Shown one piece after another: positions 43,303 to 52,917 of a stretch of DNA of 64,000 bases. Below the pieces are notes generated by a model. The model ran no database searches. It saw only the letters and a program-made list of their open reading frames with translations, and was not told where the DNA came from. The position numbers and the translations under genes are program-made. Location of the stretch: the NCBI GenBank assembly GCA_050289485.1, contig JBNKFV010000032.1, forward strand, positions 1-64,000, in the 5' to 3' direction. Numbering within the stretch: position 1 is the stretch's first letter; the number at the start of each line of letters is the position of its first letter. This DNA is from JBNKFV01 sp050289485 (GTDB taxonomy: Bacteria > Pseudomonadota > Gammaproteobacteria > Pseudomonadales > Cellvibrionaceae).

Positions 43303-44682
43303 ATGCAAAATCGCCTCATTATAGGAACCCCCATCTCAGCGTTTGTTCTTTCGCTACTGCTACTGGGGTTTACTGATCTCTCGAACGACATTGTTTTTAC
43401 CCTGGCAATCACCTTGGTGACGGCCGTGTGGTGGGTCACCGAGGCATTGCCGGTACCGGCTACCTCATTGGTGCCTTTCTTTGCGTTTCCCTTGTTTGGT
43501 GTGCTTACCCATAAGCAGGCGGCGGCTTCTCTCGGTTCGCACGTTATTTTGCTGATGATGGGCGGGTTTATGATGGCCAAGGCGCTGGAACACTCTGGCC
43601 TACATCGTCGGTTTGCGCTTATGGTACTGCGCGTGGTGGGTAGCCGCAGCGCGGCGCGGGTGCTGTTTGCGTTTATGCTGGTGAGCGCCTTTCTGTCGAT
43701 GTGGATCAGCAACACCGCTACGTGCCTGATGCTGATGCCAATTGCCTTGGCTGTACTCAATCAATTGGAAGATGACTCTACCTTGGCGGTGCCCCTGATG
43801 TTGGGTATTGCTTATGCCTGCTCGCTGGGAGGGATTGCCACTTTGATTGGCACGCCGCCTAACGTGATTTTTGCCGGCATGTACGAGCAGGTTACCGGCG
43901 GCTCGTCGTTTGGTTTTCTGCGCTGGCTAACCATTGGCTTGCCGGTAGTCGTGATTGGGTTACCCTTGATGGTGTTTTGGTTAATGCGTCATTGTTACCA
44001 CCCTATCAGCGTGCGTTTGCCTGAAACAACGCCGTGGCAGCCCAACGAAAAGCGGCTGCTGGCAATTTTTGCACTGGTGATCTTTTTATGGGTTTTCCGT
44101 ACAGAGCCTTTCGGTGGCTGGTCTGACGCATTGAATATGCCCGATGTCGGTGATTCTACTGTTGCGCTCTTGGGGGCGGGATTGATGTTTCTGGTGGCCG
44201 GTCGCCCTGGTGAAAAACTGCTCGACTGGAAAACCGCAGTGGATATTCCCTGGGGTGTTTTACTGCTGTTTGCTTCAGGTATCACCTTGGCCACCGCCTT
44301 CACTGAAAGCGGCTTGTCTACGTTGATGGGCGAACACCTCTCAGTGCTTACCTCTGCTGTGCACCCCTTGGTATTTACCCTGATTTTGGCATTGTCGGTG
44401 TCGTTTATTACCGAAGTGACATCCAATATCGCTACCACAACCTTGTTGATGCCCGTTTTGGGTGCTACGGCGGTGGCGGGCAACCTGCCACCGGAACAAT
44501 TAATGATTCCCGCGGCGATCTCGGCATCCTGTGCGTTTATGCTGCCAGTGGCTACTGCGCCCAATGCCATTGTGTATGGCTCGGGCAAGTTACATATTCA
44601 CCAGATGATGCGTGAAGGTGTTGCGCTAAATATTCTGCTGGCCTTGGTGATTACCGGCGTTTGCTATGTGCAACTGTATTAA
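43303..44682 (+). CDS. SLC13/DASS family sodium-coupled anion transporter
   Basis: 459 residues from ATG 43303; the longer frame overlaps the methyltransferase gene. About 12 hydrophobic segments. The two Na+/substrate-binding SNT motifs are SNTATCLMLMPIALA and TSNIATTTLLMPVL, each in an inverted-topology half. Substrates in the family are dicarboxylates, citrate or sulfate; the sequence does not decide, though succinate-type compounds are plausible. Confidence 0.88.
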   Translation: MQNRLIIGTPISAFVLSLLLLGFTDLSNDIVFTLAITLVTAVWWVTEALPVPATSLVPFFAFPLFGVLTHKQAAASLGSHVILLMMGGFMMAKALEHSGLHRRFALMVLRVVGSRSAARVLFAFMLVSAFLSMWISNTATCLMLMPIALAVLNQLEDDSTLAVPLMLGIAYACSLGGIATLIGTPPNVIFAGMYEQVTGGSSFGFLRWLTIGLPVVVIGLPLMVFWLMRHCYHPISVRLPETTPWQPNEKRLLAIFALVIFLWVFRTEPFGGWSDALNMPDVGDSTVALLGAGLMFLVAGRPGEKLLDWKTAVDIPWGVLLLFASGITLATAFTESGLSTLMGEHLSVLTSAVHPLVFTLILALSVSFITEVTSNIATTTLLMPVLGATAVAGNLPPEQLMIPAAISASCAFMLPVATAPNAIVYGSGKLHIHQMMREGVALNILLALVITGVCYVQLY

Positions 44683-45830
44683 TTGATCTGTTGTTTGAAC
44701 GGCAGTAGCGAACAGGCGTCTTGCTGATAGGTGCGTATGTGGGGTGCTTCGCGGCGTAAGAAGTCTGCTACGGCATGGCTAAATTCTGAGTCGGCTAGCC
44801 AGTGGTTGGAGTAAGTAAAGATGGGGGTGAAGCCCCGTTGTATTTTGTGCTCGCCCTGGGCGCCGGGATCAAAACACTGCAAACCGTTGGCAATGGCGTA
44901 CTCTATACCCCGGTAGTAACAGGCCTCAAAATGCAGGGCGTCAAACTCCTGATTACAACCCCAATAGCGTCCGTACAGGTGGGTGCTGCTTTTAAAATAC
45001 AAGGCGGCGGCAACCCGTTGGCCCTGATAATCAGCGACTATCATCACCAGATTTTCCGGCATAGTACGCCCCAGCGTGGGAAAGAAGGCTGGGTGTAAAT
45101 AGCCCTGGCGACCACTGCGCTTAAAGTAAGTGAGGTGATAAAACTGATAAAACTCTTCCCAGTCATAGGGGCTGAGTTCACTCCCCTCGATTGCGCGTAA
45201 GGTAATACCCTGCTCTACCACGCGGCGTCGTTCGCGATTCACCGTCTTGCGCTTGCGCGACATAAAGGTTGCCAAAAATTGGTCAACGTCGTTGAACTGG
45301 TCATTAAACCAATGAAACTGGCAGCCTAGGCGTTGCATCATGCCCAGTTCGTTCAGTTGCTTACTGACCGGTTGAGACGGAAACAAGCAGTGCCACGACG
45401 AGGCACCCAGCTGTTGCGCACACTCTGGTAGATATTGCGTGATTCGTTGGGTGTAGTTTGCTTGTTGCGCTTCTGTGAGTGTCGAACTGAAACATAGCCT
45501 TGGGCCGGTGGCCGGCGTAAAGGGTATGGCACTCAGCAGCTTCGGATAGTAAGCATAACCATGCTGTTGGTAGGCATCGGCCCATGACCAGTCAAACACA
45601 TATTCGCCATAAGAATGAGTTTTGACAAATAGAGGCAACAAGGCAATCAAGCGGCCTTCGGCTTCGGCGATCAGGTGGTGCGGCTGCCAGCCTGTTTTAG
45701 CCGTGGTGCTGCCACTGGTTTCCAGTGCGGCAAAAAATTCGTGGCGCAGGAAGGGGTAGTCTGTGCCGGTTAGTTGGTTCCAGTCGTTTGCCGAGATATC
45801 GAGTACCGAGCCGAGGTGGCGCAGCTGCAT
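44679..45830 (-). CDS. DUF482 (COG3146) GNAT-fold protein
   Basis: 383 residues of the family with two acyltransferase-like lobes. Signatures: LPLFVKTHSYGEYVFDWSWADAY, TPATGPRL, FMSRKRKTVNRERR, FFPTLGRTMPENLVMIVADY and HFEACYYRGIEYAIANGL. Usually annotated as GNAT N-acetyltransferase or peptidoglycan-related; activity is unproven. Its stop overlaps the end of the SLC13 gene by four bases on the opposite strand. Confidence 0.85.
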   Translation of the reverse strand: MQLRHLGSVLDISANDWNQLTGTDYPFLRHEFFAALETSGSTTAKTGWQPHHLIAEAEGRLIALLPLFVKTHSYGEYVFDWSWADAYQQHGYAYYPKLLSAIPFTPATGPRLCFSSTLTEAQQANYTQRITQYLPECAQQLGASSWHCLFPSQPVSKQLNELGMMQRLGCQFHWFNDQFNDVDQFLATFMSRKRKTVNRERRRVVEQGITLRAIEGSELSPYDWEEFYQFYHLTYFKRSGRQGYLHPAFFPTLGRTMPENLVMIVADYQGQRVAAALYFKSSTHLYGRYWGCNQEFDALHFEACYYRGIEYAIANGLQCFDPGAQGEHKIQRGFTPIFTYSNHWLADSEFSHAVADFLRREAPHIRTYQQDACSLLPFKQQIN

Positions 45831-45934
45831 AAGCCCTACCTGTGGAGTGAGTAAAACATCGATCAGCGCTTGTTAGCCAACTTGTTACGCTAACACAACG
45901 TGATCAGATGATACTGGATTGTGCGCGGAATTCA

Positions 45935-47257
45935 TTAATCCCGGGCGGCTTTGGGTAAGCCATTGTGTTTTTGTAGGAGGCGTTGTGGCGGAAATTCGCA
46001 GGTAAAGCAGCTGCCCTTGTGTAGCTTGCTGGTAATCATCAACTGGCCATTGTGGCGCAGCAGTACGTGCTTGACGATAGCGAGCCCCAGGCCGGTACCG
46101 CCGGTGTCTTGTGAGCGACTGCTGTCAACGCGGTAAAAGCGCTCGGTAAGCCGGGGAATATGTTTGGAGTCGATACCGGGCCCGTTATCTTCCACGGTAA
46201 TGTACGCATAGTCGTTCTTTTTGTAGGCGTTAATGGTGATCTTGGCGTTGGCGGGCGAATACTTTACCGCATTGAACACCAGGTTTGAGAACGCGCTTTG
46301 CAGCTCCTGCCGGTTTCCCAGCAGCTTAAAGGGTTGGTCGCATTCAATGGTGATTACCTGCTTTTTGTCGCCACTTAACGCGATGGCGTCGTTGCGAATC
46401 ATGTTCAGCAGGTCAAGCACATCAATTTCGCCCTGATTTTTTTCACTGTCTTCGGTTTCGAGTTTGGTAAGCGTGAGCAGGTCTTGAATCAGCAGGGTCA
46501 TGCGGTCGGTTTGCTGTTCCATTTGGCCTAGGGCTTTACGCCACATAGGGGGAGCATCGTCGGCGTTATCAATAAAGGTTTCCAGATAGCCGCGTATTAC
46601 CGTGAGTGGGGTGCGTAGCTCGTGGGATACGTTGGCGACAAAGTCTTTGCGCATTTGTTCGAGTTTGTGCAGGTGAGTAATGTCGCGCACAACAATCAGG
46701 TATTCGCCATTGCCGTACACGGTGATCTGGTATTGCAGGCAGCGGCCCTCGCCTAACTGGTTGAAAGTGGTTAGGGGTTGTGAGAAGTCTTCGCCTTCGA
46801 AATAACGGATAAACGCCGGATGGCGAATATAGTTAACAATGGCCTGCCCCTGATCCATGGGCAAAAATCCCAGCAGCTTGTGGGCGCTTTGGTTCCACCA
46901 GTCGAGGTTACCTCGCGCATCCAGCAAAATAACGGCGTCTTTGAGTGCGGCGGTAGCTTCTTGCACACGAATCACAAACGATTGCAGGCGGCGTTTTTCC
47001 TGGCGTTGGCGGCGTTGCAAATGGTAGATGCGGTCGAAAATTTCGCCCCAGATGCCAGCAGCATCCGGCGGCGCTGAGCGTTTGTTGGTATGCAGCCACT
47101 TTTCGAGGCGGTATATCTGGTAGAGGGTCCAGGCGATATAAAGAGCACCGCCCAGCACGAAGGTCCAGGCGAGCTGGCCAAGTACGAGTCCGGCCACTAA
47201 ACATGCCAGTGAAAAGCCAGTTACGCGTCTGACTTCAGAGGAAAAACCGCGTTGCAA
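45935..47257 (-). CDS. phoR: PhoR, phosphate regulon sensor kinase
   Basis: 440 residues from TTG 47257 (SD AGGAG). Two N-terminal membrane helices (13-48), a PAS domain (about 100-190), phospho-acceptor H212 in VSHELRTPLTVIRG, and the ATPase domain with N-box (NLVFNAVKYSP), EDNGPGI and GGTGLGLAIVKH. Phosphorylates PhoB when phosphate is scarce. Encoded 118 bases after phoB on the same strand. Confidence 0.95.
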   Translation of the reverse strand: MQRGFSSEVRRVTGFSLACLVAGLVLGQLAWTFVLGGALYIAWTLYQIYRLEKWLHTNKRSAPPDAAGIWGEIFDRIYHLQRRQRQEKRRLQSFVIRVQEATAALKDAVILLDARGNLDWWNQSAHKLLGFLPMDQGQAIVNYIRHPAFIRYFEGEDFSQPLTTFNQLGEGRCLQYQITVYGNGEYLIVVRDITHLHKLEQMRKDFVANVSHELRTPLTVIRGYLETFIDNADDAPPMWRKALGQMEQQTDRMTLLIQDLLTLTKLETEDSEKNQGEIDVLDLLNMIRNDAIALSGDKKQVITIECDQPFKLLGNRQELQSAFSNLVFNAVKYSPANAKITINAYKKNDYAYITVEDNGPGIDSKHIPRLTERFYRVDSSRSQDTGGTGLGLAIVKHVLLRHNGQLMITSKLHKGSCFTCEFPPQRLLQKHNGLPKAARD

Positions 47258-47374
47258 CCTAGCGCTCCTGTGGTGCTTTTTTACCTGCTTGACTCTGTGG
47301 CCGCCGTTTCGACGGGGCGTTAGTGTGACATAGCCCTGTCACAAGTGCACCCATCTAAAAGCCGGTTACCCGTG

Positions 47375-48079
47375 TTAAGCGCGAGTGGCTATTTTGGTAG
47401 AAAACCGGTAACCGGTACCACGTACAGTTTGAATATAGCGCTCGTGGCCATCGATACTCAGGGCTTTGCGCAGGCGGCGAATGTGCACGTCTACGGTGCG
47501 CTCTTCCACGTACACATTACCGCCCCATACATGGTCAAGCAGTTGATTGCGGGTATAGACGCGCTCCTGGTGGGTCAGGAAAAATTCCAGCAGGCGGTAT
47601 TCTGTGGGCCCCATTTCCACCGGCTCATCGTTAATCGAAATGCGATGGCTGATGGGATCAAGGCAAAGGCCTTCAATGTGGATAGGCTGAGTAATGGTGG
47701 CTGTGTCGGTGCGTCGCAATACTGCTTTCAGGCGCGCCACCAACTCGCGCGGTGAAAACGGCTTGGTAATATAGTCGTCTGCGCCTACTTCCAGGCCTTG
47801 AATCTTATTATCTTCTTCACCTTTGGCGGTGAGCATGATAATCGGCATATCGGCCGTTACTTCGTCGCGCTTAAGTCGGCGTGCCAGTTCAATACCGCTG
47901 GTGCCGGGTAGCATCCAGTCGAGCAGTACGAGATCAGGTTTCTGATCGATAATCAGGCTGTGGGCACTTTGCGCATCGGCGGCTTCCAGGCAACGGTAGT
48001 CGGCCATTTCCAGGGCCACGCGCAGCATGTCGCGAATCGCGGTTTCGTCGTCAACTATAAGAATCGTTTTATCTGGCAT
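47375..48079 (-). CDS. phoB: PhoB, phosphate regulon response regulator
   Basis: 234 residues. Receiver with D10, D11, phospho-acceptor D54 (VLLDWMLPGTSG), T84 and K106 (ITKPFSPREL). OmpR-type winged helix with MGPTEYRLLEFFLTHQERVY and VDVHIRRLRKAL. Binds the Pho boxes noted for pstS and its own promoter. Confidence 0.96.
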   Translation of the reverse strand: MPDKTILIVDDETAIRDMLRVALEMADYRCLEAADAQSAHSLIIDQKPDLVLLDWMLPGTSGIELARRLKRDEVTADMPIIMLTAKGEEDNKIQGLEVGADDYITKPFSPRELVARLKAVLRRTDTATITQPIHIEGLCLDPISHRISINDEPVEMGPTEYRLLEFFLTHQERVYTRNQLLDHVWGGNVYVEERTVDVHIRRLRKALSIDGHERYIQTVRGTGYRFSTKIATRA

Positions 48080-48135
48080 AACAATAACTACACAATTTTA
48101 TTTCCCAACATAATTGTCGATTAAATAAAGGTTTT

Positions 48136-48153
48136 GTTGCAGCTATATGACAG
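48136..48153 (-). promoter_or_regulatory. Pho box upstream of phoB
   Basis: On the minus strand CTGTCATATAGCTGCAAC: half-sites CTGTCA and CTGCAA 11 bases apart, about 60 bases upstream of the phoB start. Suggests the usual autoregulation. Confidence 0.62.
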
Positions 48154-48223
48154 TGTATGCAAAAAAGGGGTAAAACGTTGTTATTACGGGCTAATAAGCA
48201 CATAAAGTAGTGTTTTCGGGGCC

Positions 48224-49117
48224 TCAGTGGAGCTGGTAGTCGATGGCAATACCGATAAACATGGCCATGCCTACCCAGTTGTTATTGAGAAAAGCCTTGA
48301 AACAGGCGTCGCGGTTACGGTCTTTAATCAGCCATTGCTGGTAGATGAATAGGCCGACAACCACGGCCATAGCCAGATAATAGGCCGTGCCCATCTCAAA
48401 ACGGCTACCAATCATGAAAAAGCCCATCACCACCAGACATTGCAGCATGCCAGTAATGACACGGTCGTTCTCACCGAACAGAATGGCGGTGGATTTTACG
48501 CCGATTTTTAAGTCGTCGTCGCGATCGACCATGGCATAAAATGTGTCGTAGGTGACCGTCCACAGCAAATTAGTGGTGTAAATCACCCAAATGACTGGCT
48601 CAAGCATGTTTTTCTGTGCTGTATAGGCCATCACGATACCCCACGAAAACGCCGCCCCCAGCACGATTTGTGGCAAGTGCGTGTAGCGCTTGGCAAACGG
48701 ATAACAGAAGGCCAGGGCCACGCCGATAAACGACATTTGAATGGTCAGGGTATTAGTCATCAGCACCAGTGCAAACGATATGGCACAAAGCACAACAAAC
48801 ACCGTTACCGCTTCCCGCGCTGTGGCGCGCCCGCTGGCCAGTGGCCGACCTTTGGTGCGTTTTACATGGCCATCGACGTTACGATCCGCAAAGTCGTTGA
48901 TAACGCACCCCGCTGAGCGCATCAAAAAGGTACCCAAGAGAAAAATAATCAGCAGGCCGGTGTCGGGAATACCACCGGCTGCAAACCACATGGCCCATAA
49001 CGTTGGCCACAGCACAAGATAGGTGCCAATCGGGCGATCTACCCGCGCCAGCTGCATGTAAACGGGTATGCGGTCGAAGAGAAAGTGGCTAGCCTGGGTT
49101 TTAAGTCGCAACGACAT
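48224..49117 (-). CDS. ubiA: UbiA, 4-hydroxybenzoate octaprenyltransferase
   Basis: 297 residues from ATG 49117 (AGGA nine bases upstream); the open frame further upstream overlaps the divergent hup start. Prenyltransferase motifs: NDFADRNVD (74-82) and the second aspartate-rich DRDDDLKIGVKSTA. Eight or so membrane helices. Prenylates 4-hydroxybenzoate in ubiquinone synthesis. The usual partner ubiC is not next to it. Confidence 0.94.
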   Translation of the reverse strand: MSLRLKTQASHFLFDRIPVYMQLARVDRPIGTYLVLWPTLWAMWFAAGGIPDTGLLIIFLLGTFLMRSAGCVINDFADRNVDGHVKRTKGRPLASGRATAREAVTVFVVLCAISFALVLMTNTLTIQMSFIGVALAFCYPFAKRYTHLPQIVLGAAFSWGIVMAYTAQKNMLEPVIWVIYTTNLLWTVTYDTFYAMVDRDDDLKIGVKSTAILFGENDRVITGMLQCLVVMGFFMIGSRFEMGTAYYLAMAVVVGLFIYQQWLIKDRNRDACFKAFLNNNWVGMAMFIGIAIDYQLH

Positions 49118-49267
49118 ACGGGTGAATCCTGGTAAATAGCAAACAGCGGCAAGTGTATCCGCCCGAGCGGTCAGGCGAAACCCACAAAGGCTTTGGACTT
49201 TACCCCGCCCCTGCGCCTTTGCTTTAATGAGCTGGTCTGACTGTATTGACCTAAACGGAGATGATTT

Positions 49268-49543
49268 ATGCATAAAACAGAACTGGCGGCTGCGGTTGCC
49301 GATCTTACTGATCTGCCCAAAGACAAAGCCAATGACGTGGTGTCGGTTATTTGCGAGGAAATTACCAATGCCCTAAGCCGCAACGACACCGTAAACCTGG
49401 TGGGCTTTGGTAGTTTTAGCCAACGGCATCGCGCTGCACGTTCGGGTCGTAGCCCAAAAACGGGCGAAACTATTCAGATTCCCGCCAGCACCAGTGTCGG
49501 TTTCAAACCTGGCAAGGCACTCAAAGACCAAGTAAATAGTTAG
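49268..49543 (+). CDS. hup: HU-family DNA-binding protein
   Basis: 91 residues. The dimerising N-terminal helices are followed by the DNA-binding arm NLVGFGSFSQRHRAARSGR and PKTGETIQIPAS; ends with KALKDQVN. SD GGAG before ATG 49268. Structural nucleoid protein. The N-terminus MHKTELAAAVA is close to HupA/B of Pseudomonas relatives. Confidence 0.93.
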   Translation: MHKTELAAAVADLTDLPKDKANDVVSVICEEITNALSRNDTVNLVGFGSFSQRHRAARSGRSPKTGETIQIPASTSVGFKPGKALKDQVNS

Positions 49544-49558
49544 CACTAATCGCCGTAT

Positions 49559-49585
49559 TCAGGCGCCCACAGCGCCTGATCTTCA
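49559..49585 (+). terminator. Candidate terminator of hup
   Basis: TCAGGCGC (49559-49566) pairs with GCGCCTGA (49572-49579), loop CCACA, then TCTTCA; the U-run is weak. Confidence 0.5.
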
Positions 49586-49632
49586 ACAGCGGGCTCCGGT
49601 TACGGCCAGCCCAAGCAAAAGGTATCCGGGGC

Positions 49633-50961
49633 ATGAGCCTGACAAATCGCATTCTGCTTGCCATGGGGCTGGGCCTGTTCTTGGGCAGCCTTATTAATTT
49701 TGCGGGTCAGCAGGGCTGGCTGGCGGCCACCTTCAATCACTGGATTGACGATGTGGTGCTCAATGGTGTGCTCGACGCCGTTGGGCAGGTGTTTATCGCC
49801 TCGCTTAAGCTGCTGGTTGTGCCCTTGGTATTCGTGTCACTGGTATGCGGCTGCGCCTCAATGGGTGACAGCACCCGCGTTGGGCCTATCGCCGGTAAAA
49901 CCCTTGCGCTTTATCTGATTACCACCGCGGTGGCCATTTCGCTGGCGCTGCTTGCCGGTGTAATTATTCAGCCGGGTGCCGGTATTGATCTTGGCGCGGC
50001 GTCAACCTTTGCCGTCAGTGAAGCCCCGCCCCTAAAAGACGTATTTGTAAACATTTTTCCCAGCAACCCGGTCAAAGCCATGGCCGAGGCCAACATGCTG
50101 CAAGTGATAGTGTTTTCGCTGCTCATGGGCATTGCCATTGCCAAATCCGGTGAGGCAGGCGCTCGCATCGGTAGTTTTTTCGACGACCTCAATACCGTCA
50201 TCATGAAGGTGGTTACCTTCCTCATTAACCTCGCCCCTATTGGTGTGTTCTGTCTGCTCACCAAATTGTTTGCCTCGCTGGGGCTGTCGGCGTTTGTTGA
50301 TCTGGCAAAATATTTTCTCACGGTGTTGGTAGTGTTATTGCTGCACGCGTTTGTCGTGTACGGGCTGTTTTTGCGGGTACTGACTGGCTTGAATGTCAGG
50401 CAGTTTTTTGCCAAATGCCGTGCGGTCATGATGTTTGCTTTCAGTACGGCCTCCAGTGGCGCAACCCTGCCGGTTACCCTGAAAACGGCTGAAGAAAAAA
50501 TGGGGGCCAGCAATCGTGTGGCCGCGTTTACCATACCCTTGGGGGCTACCATCAATATGGATGGCACCGCCATTATGCAAGGGGTCGCTACGGCCTTTAT
50601 TGCGCAGGCCTACAATATTGATATTGGTTTAACGGGGTATTTGCTGGTGATTTTGACAGCCACGCTGGCGTCTATTGGCACTGCTGCTGTGCCCGGTGTT
50701 GGTCTCATTACCCTCTCGATGGTGTTGCAACAAGTTGGCCTGCCGGTTGAAGGTATCGCCCTGATCATTGGCGTAGATCGCCTGCTCGATATGGTGCGCA
50801 CAGCGGTGAACGTAACCGGCGATTCCATGGTCACTGTGGTAGTCGCTAAATCAGAAGGTGAGCTGGATCTGGATACCTATAACGACCCTGCGGCAGGTAT
50901 TATCAGCAGCGATGAGATTCGCGCAGAATTGTTGCAACGTGGCAAGTCGGCAAGTGGTTAG
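49633..50961 (+). CDS. Dicarboxylate/amino acid:cation symporter (DAACS, GltP/DctA type)
   Basis: 442 residues. Family motifs: FSTASSGATLPVTLKTAEEK (serine-rich re-entrant loop), NMDGTAIMQGVATAFIAQ, GIAALPGVGL-like GTAAVPGVGLITLSMVL and DRLLDMVRTAVNVTGD. Eight membrane helices plus two hairpins. Transports glutamate/aspartate or C4-dicarboxylates; which one is not clear. Confidence 0.92.
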   Translation: MSLTNRILLAMGLGLFLGSLINFAGQQGWLAATFNHWIDDVVLNGVLDAVGQVFIASLKLLVVPLVFVSLVCGCASMGDSTRVGPIAGKTLALYLITTAVAISLALLAGVIIQPGAGIDLGAASTFAVSEAPPLKDVFVNIFPSNPVKAMAEANMLQVIVFSLLMGIAIAKSGEAGARIGSFFDDLNTVIMKVVTFLINLAPIGVFCLLTKLFASLGLSAFVDLAKYFLTVLVVLLLHAFVVYGLFLRVLTGLNVRQFFAKCRAVMMFAFSTASSGATLPVTLKTAEEKMGASNRVAAFTIPLGATINMDGTAIMQGVATAFIAQAYNIDIGLTGYLLVILTATLASIGTAAVPGVGLITLSMVLQQVGLPVEGIALIIGVDRLLDMVRTAVNVTGDSMVTVVVAKSEGELDLDTYNDPAAGIISSDEIRAELLQRGKSASG

Positions 50962-51297
50962 GGGTGTAAACTTCCACTTTGCAGAACACCGCACCCGTTC
51001 ATGGTCGTCGTCTCAATCCCCCGTACGATGTATGCCTGAATATAGAAAGCTCCGTACAGGCCCGCCAGCTAAAAACGCTAAGCCGTTTGGTGAATGGTGC
51101 CGGGAATACTTTTATCGGCTTGGATGCTGTGCTCCGTGGCTTTCAGGTGATGGTGCTAAAGGCGCCGGTGGCGACTGGCCTGCGTCGCCTTTGTTCCTAG
51201 GGTGGTGGGTGTTATTTGGATTGCTACCTCTTAAGCAGGAGTGGGATCCACTATCTATTATTGCACCGCTGAGGGGTTTACATCAGTCAATGTATTT
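50962..51297. other. Gap after the symporter gene, no confident gene
   Basis: 336 bases. A frame from TTG 50979 to 51200 (73 codons) has plausible codon use but no SD, no known motif and no similarity that I recognise; a second frame from 50858 overlaps the symporter. I do not call a gene. The gap ends at a strong hairpin. Confidence 0.5.
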
Positions 51298-51329
51298 ACA
51301 ACAAAGCCGCCCTGGGGCGGCTTTGTTGT
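51298..51329. terminator. Bidirectional terminator between symporter and HDOD genes
   Basis: ACAACAAAGCCGCCC (51298-51312) pairs fully with its complement at 51315-51329, A- and T-rich at the base. Lies between converging genes. Confidence 0.82.
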
Positions 51330-51349
51330 GTCGGTGATATCGCTAACGC

Positions 51350-52744
51350 TTAAGCTGCACTCAACTGCTGCACTATGGCATTAAGTTCGTCCGACGATGA
51401 CAAAATATTGGTAATGGTTTCTTCTGCAGTTTGTGGGTCGAGGTGCAGGGAGTCGTAGATTTCATCGGCGATGGGTTCAGGTGGTGCATCGCCAAAACCG
51501 TGCTGGGCCAGCAGGCGTTGGGCTACGTAGAGTACTTTAGCGTACTCGATGCATTCGCCTTCAGTGCTTTGTGGGGCCTGCTGATAGCGCAGCGCCACAA
51601 CAACCTCTTCTGGCATGTTCCACAAATCCATTAACCAGCTGGCGAGTTGTTCGCGATTGACTTTGATCAAATGTTGCTCAATGGCAGAGCTTGGAATGTG
51701 AGTATTTACTTCTTGGTACTGGCAGTATTTCTGGAAGTGTGGCGGAAACACTTCCGACAATATCAGGTAGCCGAAATTGTGTAACAGGCCCGCCAGATAA
51801 GCCATACCAAAGCTGGGGCGATATTCTCTGGGAATGGCAGTAACCAGCGCCTCTACGGCAGCGGCGGTAAACACGGCCGATTGCCAGTAGGGGGTAACCC
51901 CATTGCGAGGATCTTTCGGCATTGTTAGTGCCCGCCCCAAGGCCAACCCTAATGCCAAGTTCATTACCATGTCGAAACCCAGTACGCGCACGATGGCATC
52001 GTGAATGGATTTGATTTTGCCTGGTGCTGAGTAGTAAGGCGAAGAGGCCCAGCTGACCACCTGCGCGGCCAAGCTGGGGTCTGATTCGACGATATTGGAT
52101 AAGTCGCTGATATCGGCATTCGGGTCGACACGCAGTTGAATAATGCGCTGGGCAGTGTCGGGTAGCGGTGGCAGTTCGAGTGTTTCTTCCAAGCGCTGTT
52201 GTATGCGCAGAGTGGTAAAATTTTTCACCGATGAGAAAATAGCATCTTCAGTATTTTCGGCGCAGTTGTCTGCCAGTTCGGCTATAGGTACTGTAAATTT
52301 GCCGGTGATAGTGCCTTCGAGCAACTGTGTGAAACTGCTGGTTTCGATAGACAGCAGGCTGCCTTGGTTACCCGAATCGAGGGATATGCTGCCTTCGCCT
52401 TTAAGTACGCGCTCGTCGATGATTGAAATCAGCCCATTCACCAGTGGAAACGCCGGAATACTGTCAAGCTGGTGGCGGGTCAAAAACGCATTGAGCTCAT
52501 CATTACTCACAGCCGTTAGCGTTCGGCCAAGCTGGCGGTTGAGGGAGTCGAGGTCGAGCAGGCAGTTACTGGGGAACAGTACCTGCACCTTGCCCTTGTC
52601 GTCTTTGAGCAATACCGATCTTACCGTTGCCTGCTCGCGCATGGTCCCTGCGATCTGGGCCTTGGTAGCGTGCAGGTCTTCAGACAGGTCGTAAGCAATA
52701 TTGCGGTTATCCAATAACTTTTTAATCGTCGCGGGTACAGGCAC
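51350..52744 (-). CDS. YbaK-like domain fused to HDOD signalling domain
   Basis: 464 residues from GTG 52744 with SD TAGGAGG. Residues 1-155 resemble the YbaK/ProX editing domain (aminoacyl-tRNA deacylase). Residues 185-400 form an HDOD domain (LPPLPDTAQRIIQLRVDPNA, DISDLSNIVESDPSLAAQVV, LAGLLHNFGYLIL). HDOD proteins are HD-domain relatives usually lacking catalytic residues and take part in signalling. The pairing occurs in Pseudomonas-like genomes; no function is established. Confidence 0.8.
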   Translation of the reverse strand: MPVPATIKKLLDNRNIAYDLSEDLHATKAQIAGTMREQATVRSVLLKDDKGKVQVLFPSNCLLDLDSLNRQLGRTLTAVSNDELNAFLTRHQLDSIPAFPLVNGLISIIDERVLKGEGSISLDSGNQGSLLSIETSSFTQLLEGTITGKFTVPIAELADNCAENTEDAIFSSVKNFTTLRIQQRLEETLELPPLPDTAQRIIQLRVDPNADISDLSNIVESDPSLAAQVVSWASSPYYSAPGKIKSIHDAIVRVLGFDMVMNLALGLALGRALTMPKDPRNGVTPYWQSAVFTAAAVEALVTAIPREYRPSFGMAYLAGLLHNFGYLILSEVFPPHFQKYCQYQEVNTHIPSSAIEQHLIKVNREQLASWLMDLWNMPEEVVVALRYQQAPQSTEGECIEYAKVLYVAQRLLAQHGFGDAPPEPIADEIYDSLHLDPQTAEETITNILSSSDELNAIVQQLSAA

Positions 52745-52917
52745 CGATCAGGCCTCCTAATAACATCTCACCAGCTAATCTCGCTTTTTTACTCAATTAC
52801 GTCCTGTTTGCGTAACCTAAGTAACAAAATTCTTAAGTCTATTAACGACTTACAGTAATAACCTATCATCAACTGTGAGGAATAACGACCTGTTTCAACC
52901 GGAAACTTAGGGTTATT

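Noticed and set aside
49118..49273. 52-codon N-terminal extension of ubiA
   Set aside because: It overlaps the start of the divergent hup gene and carries no UbiA sequence; ATG 49117 has an SD.
50858..51337. Frame of 159 codons overlapping the end of the symporter gene
   Set aside because: It starts within the symporter, has no motif, and runs into a terminator hairpin.
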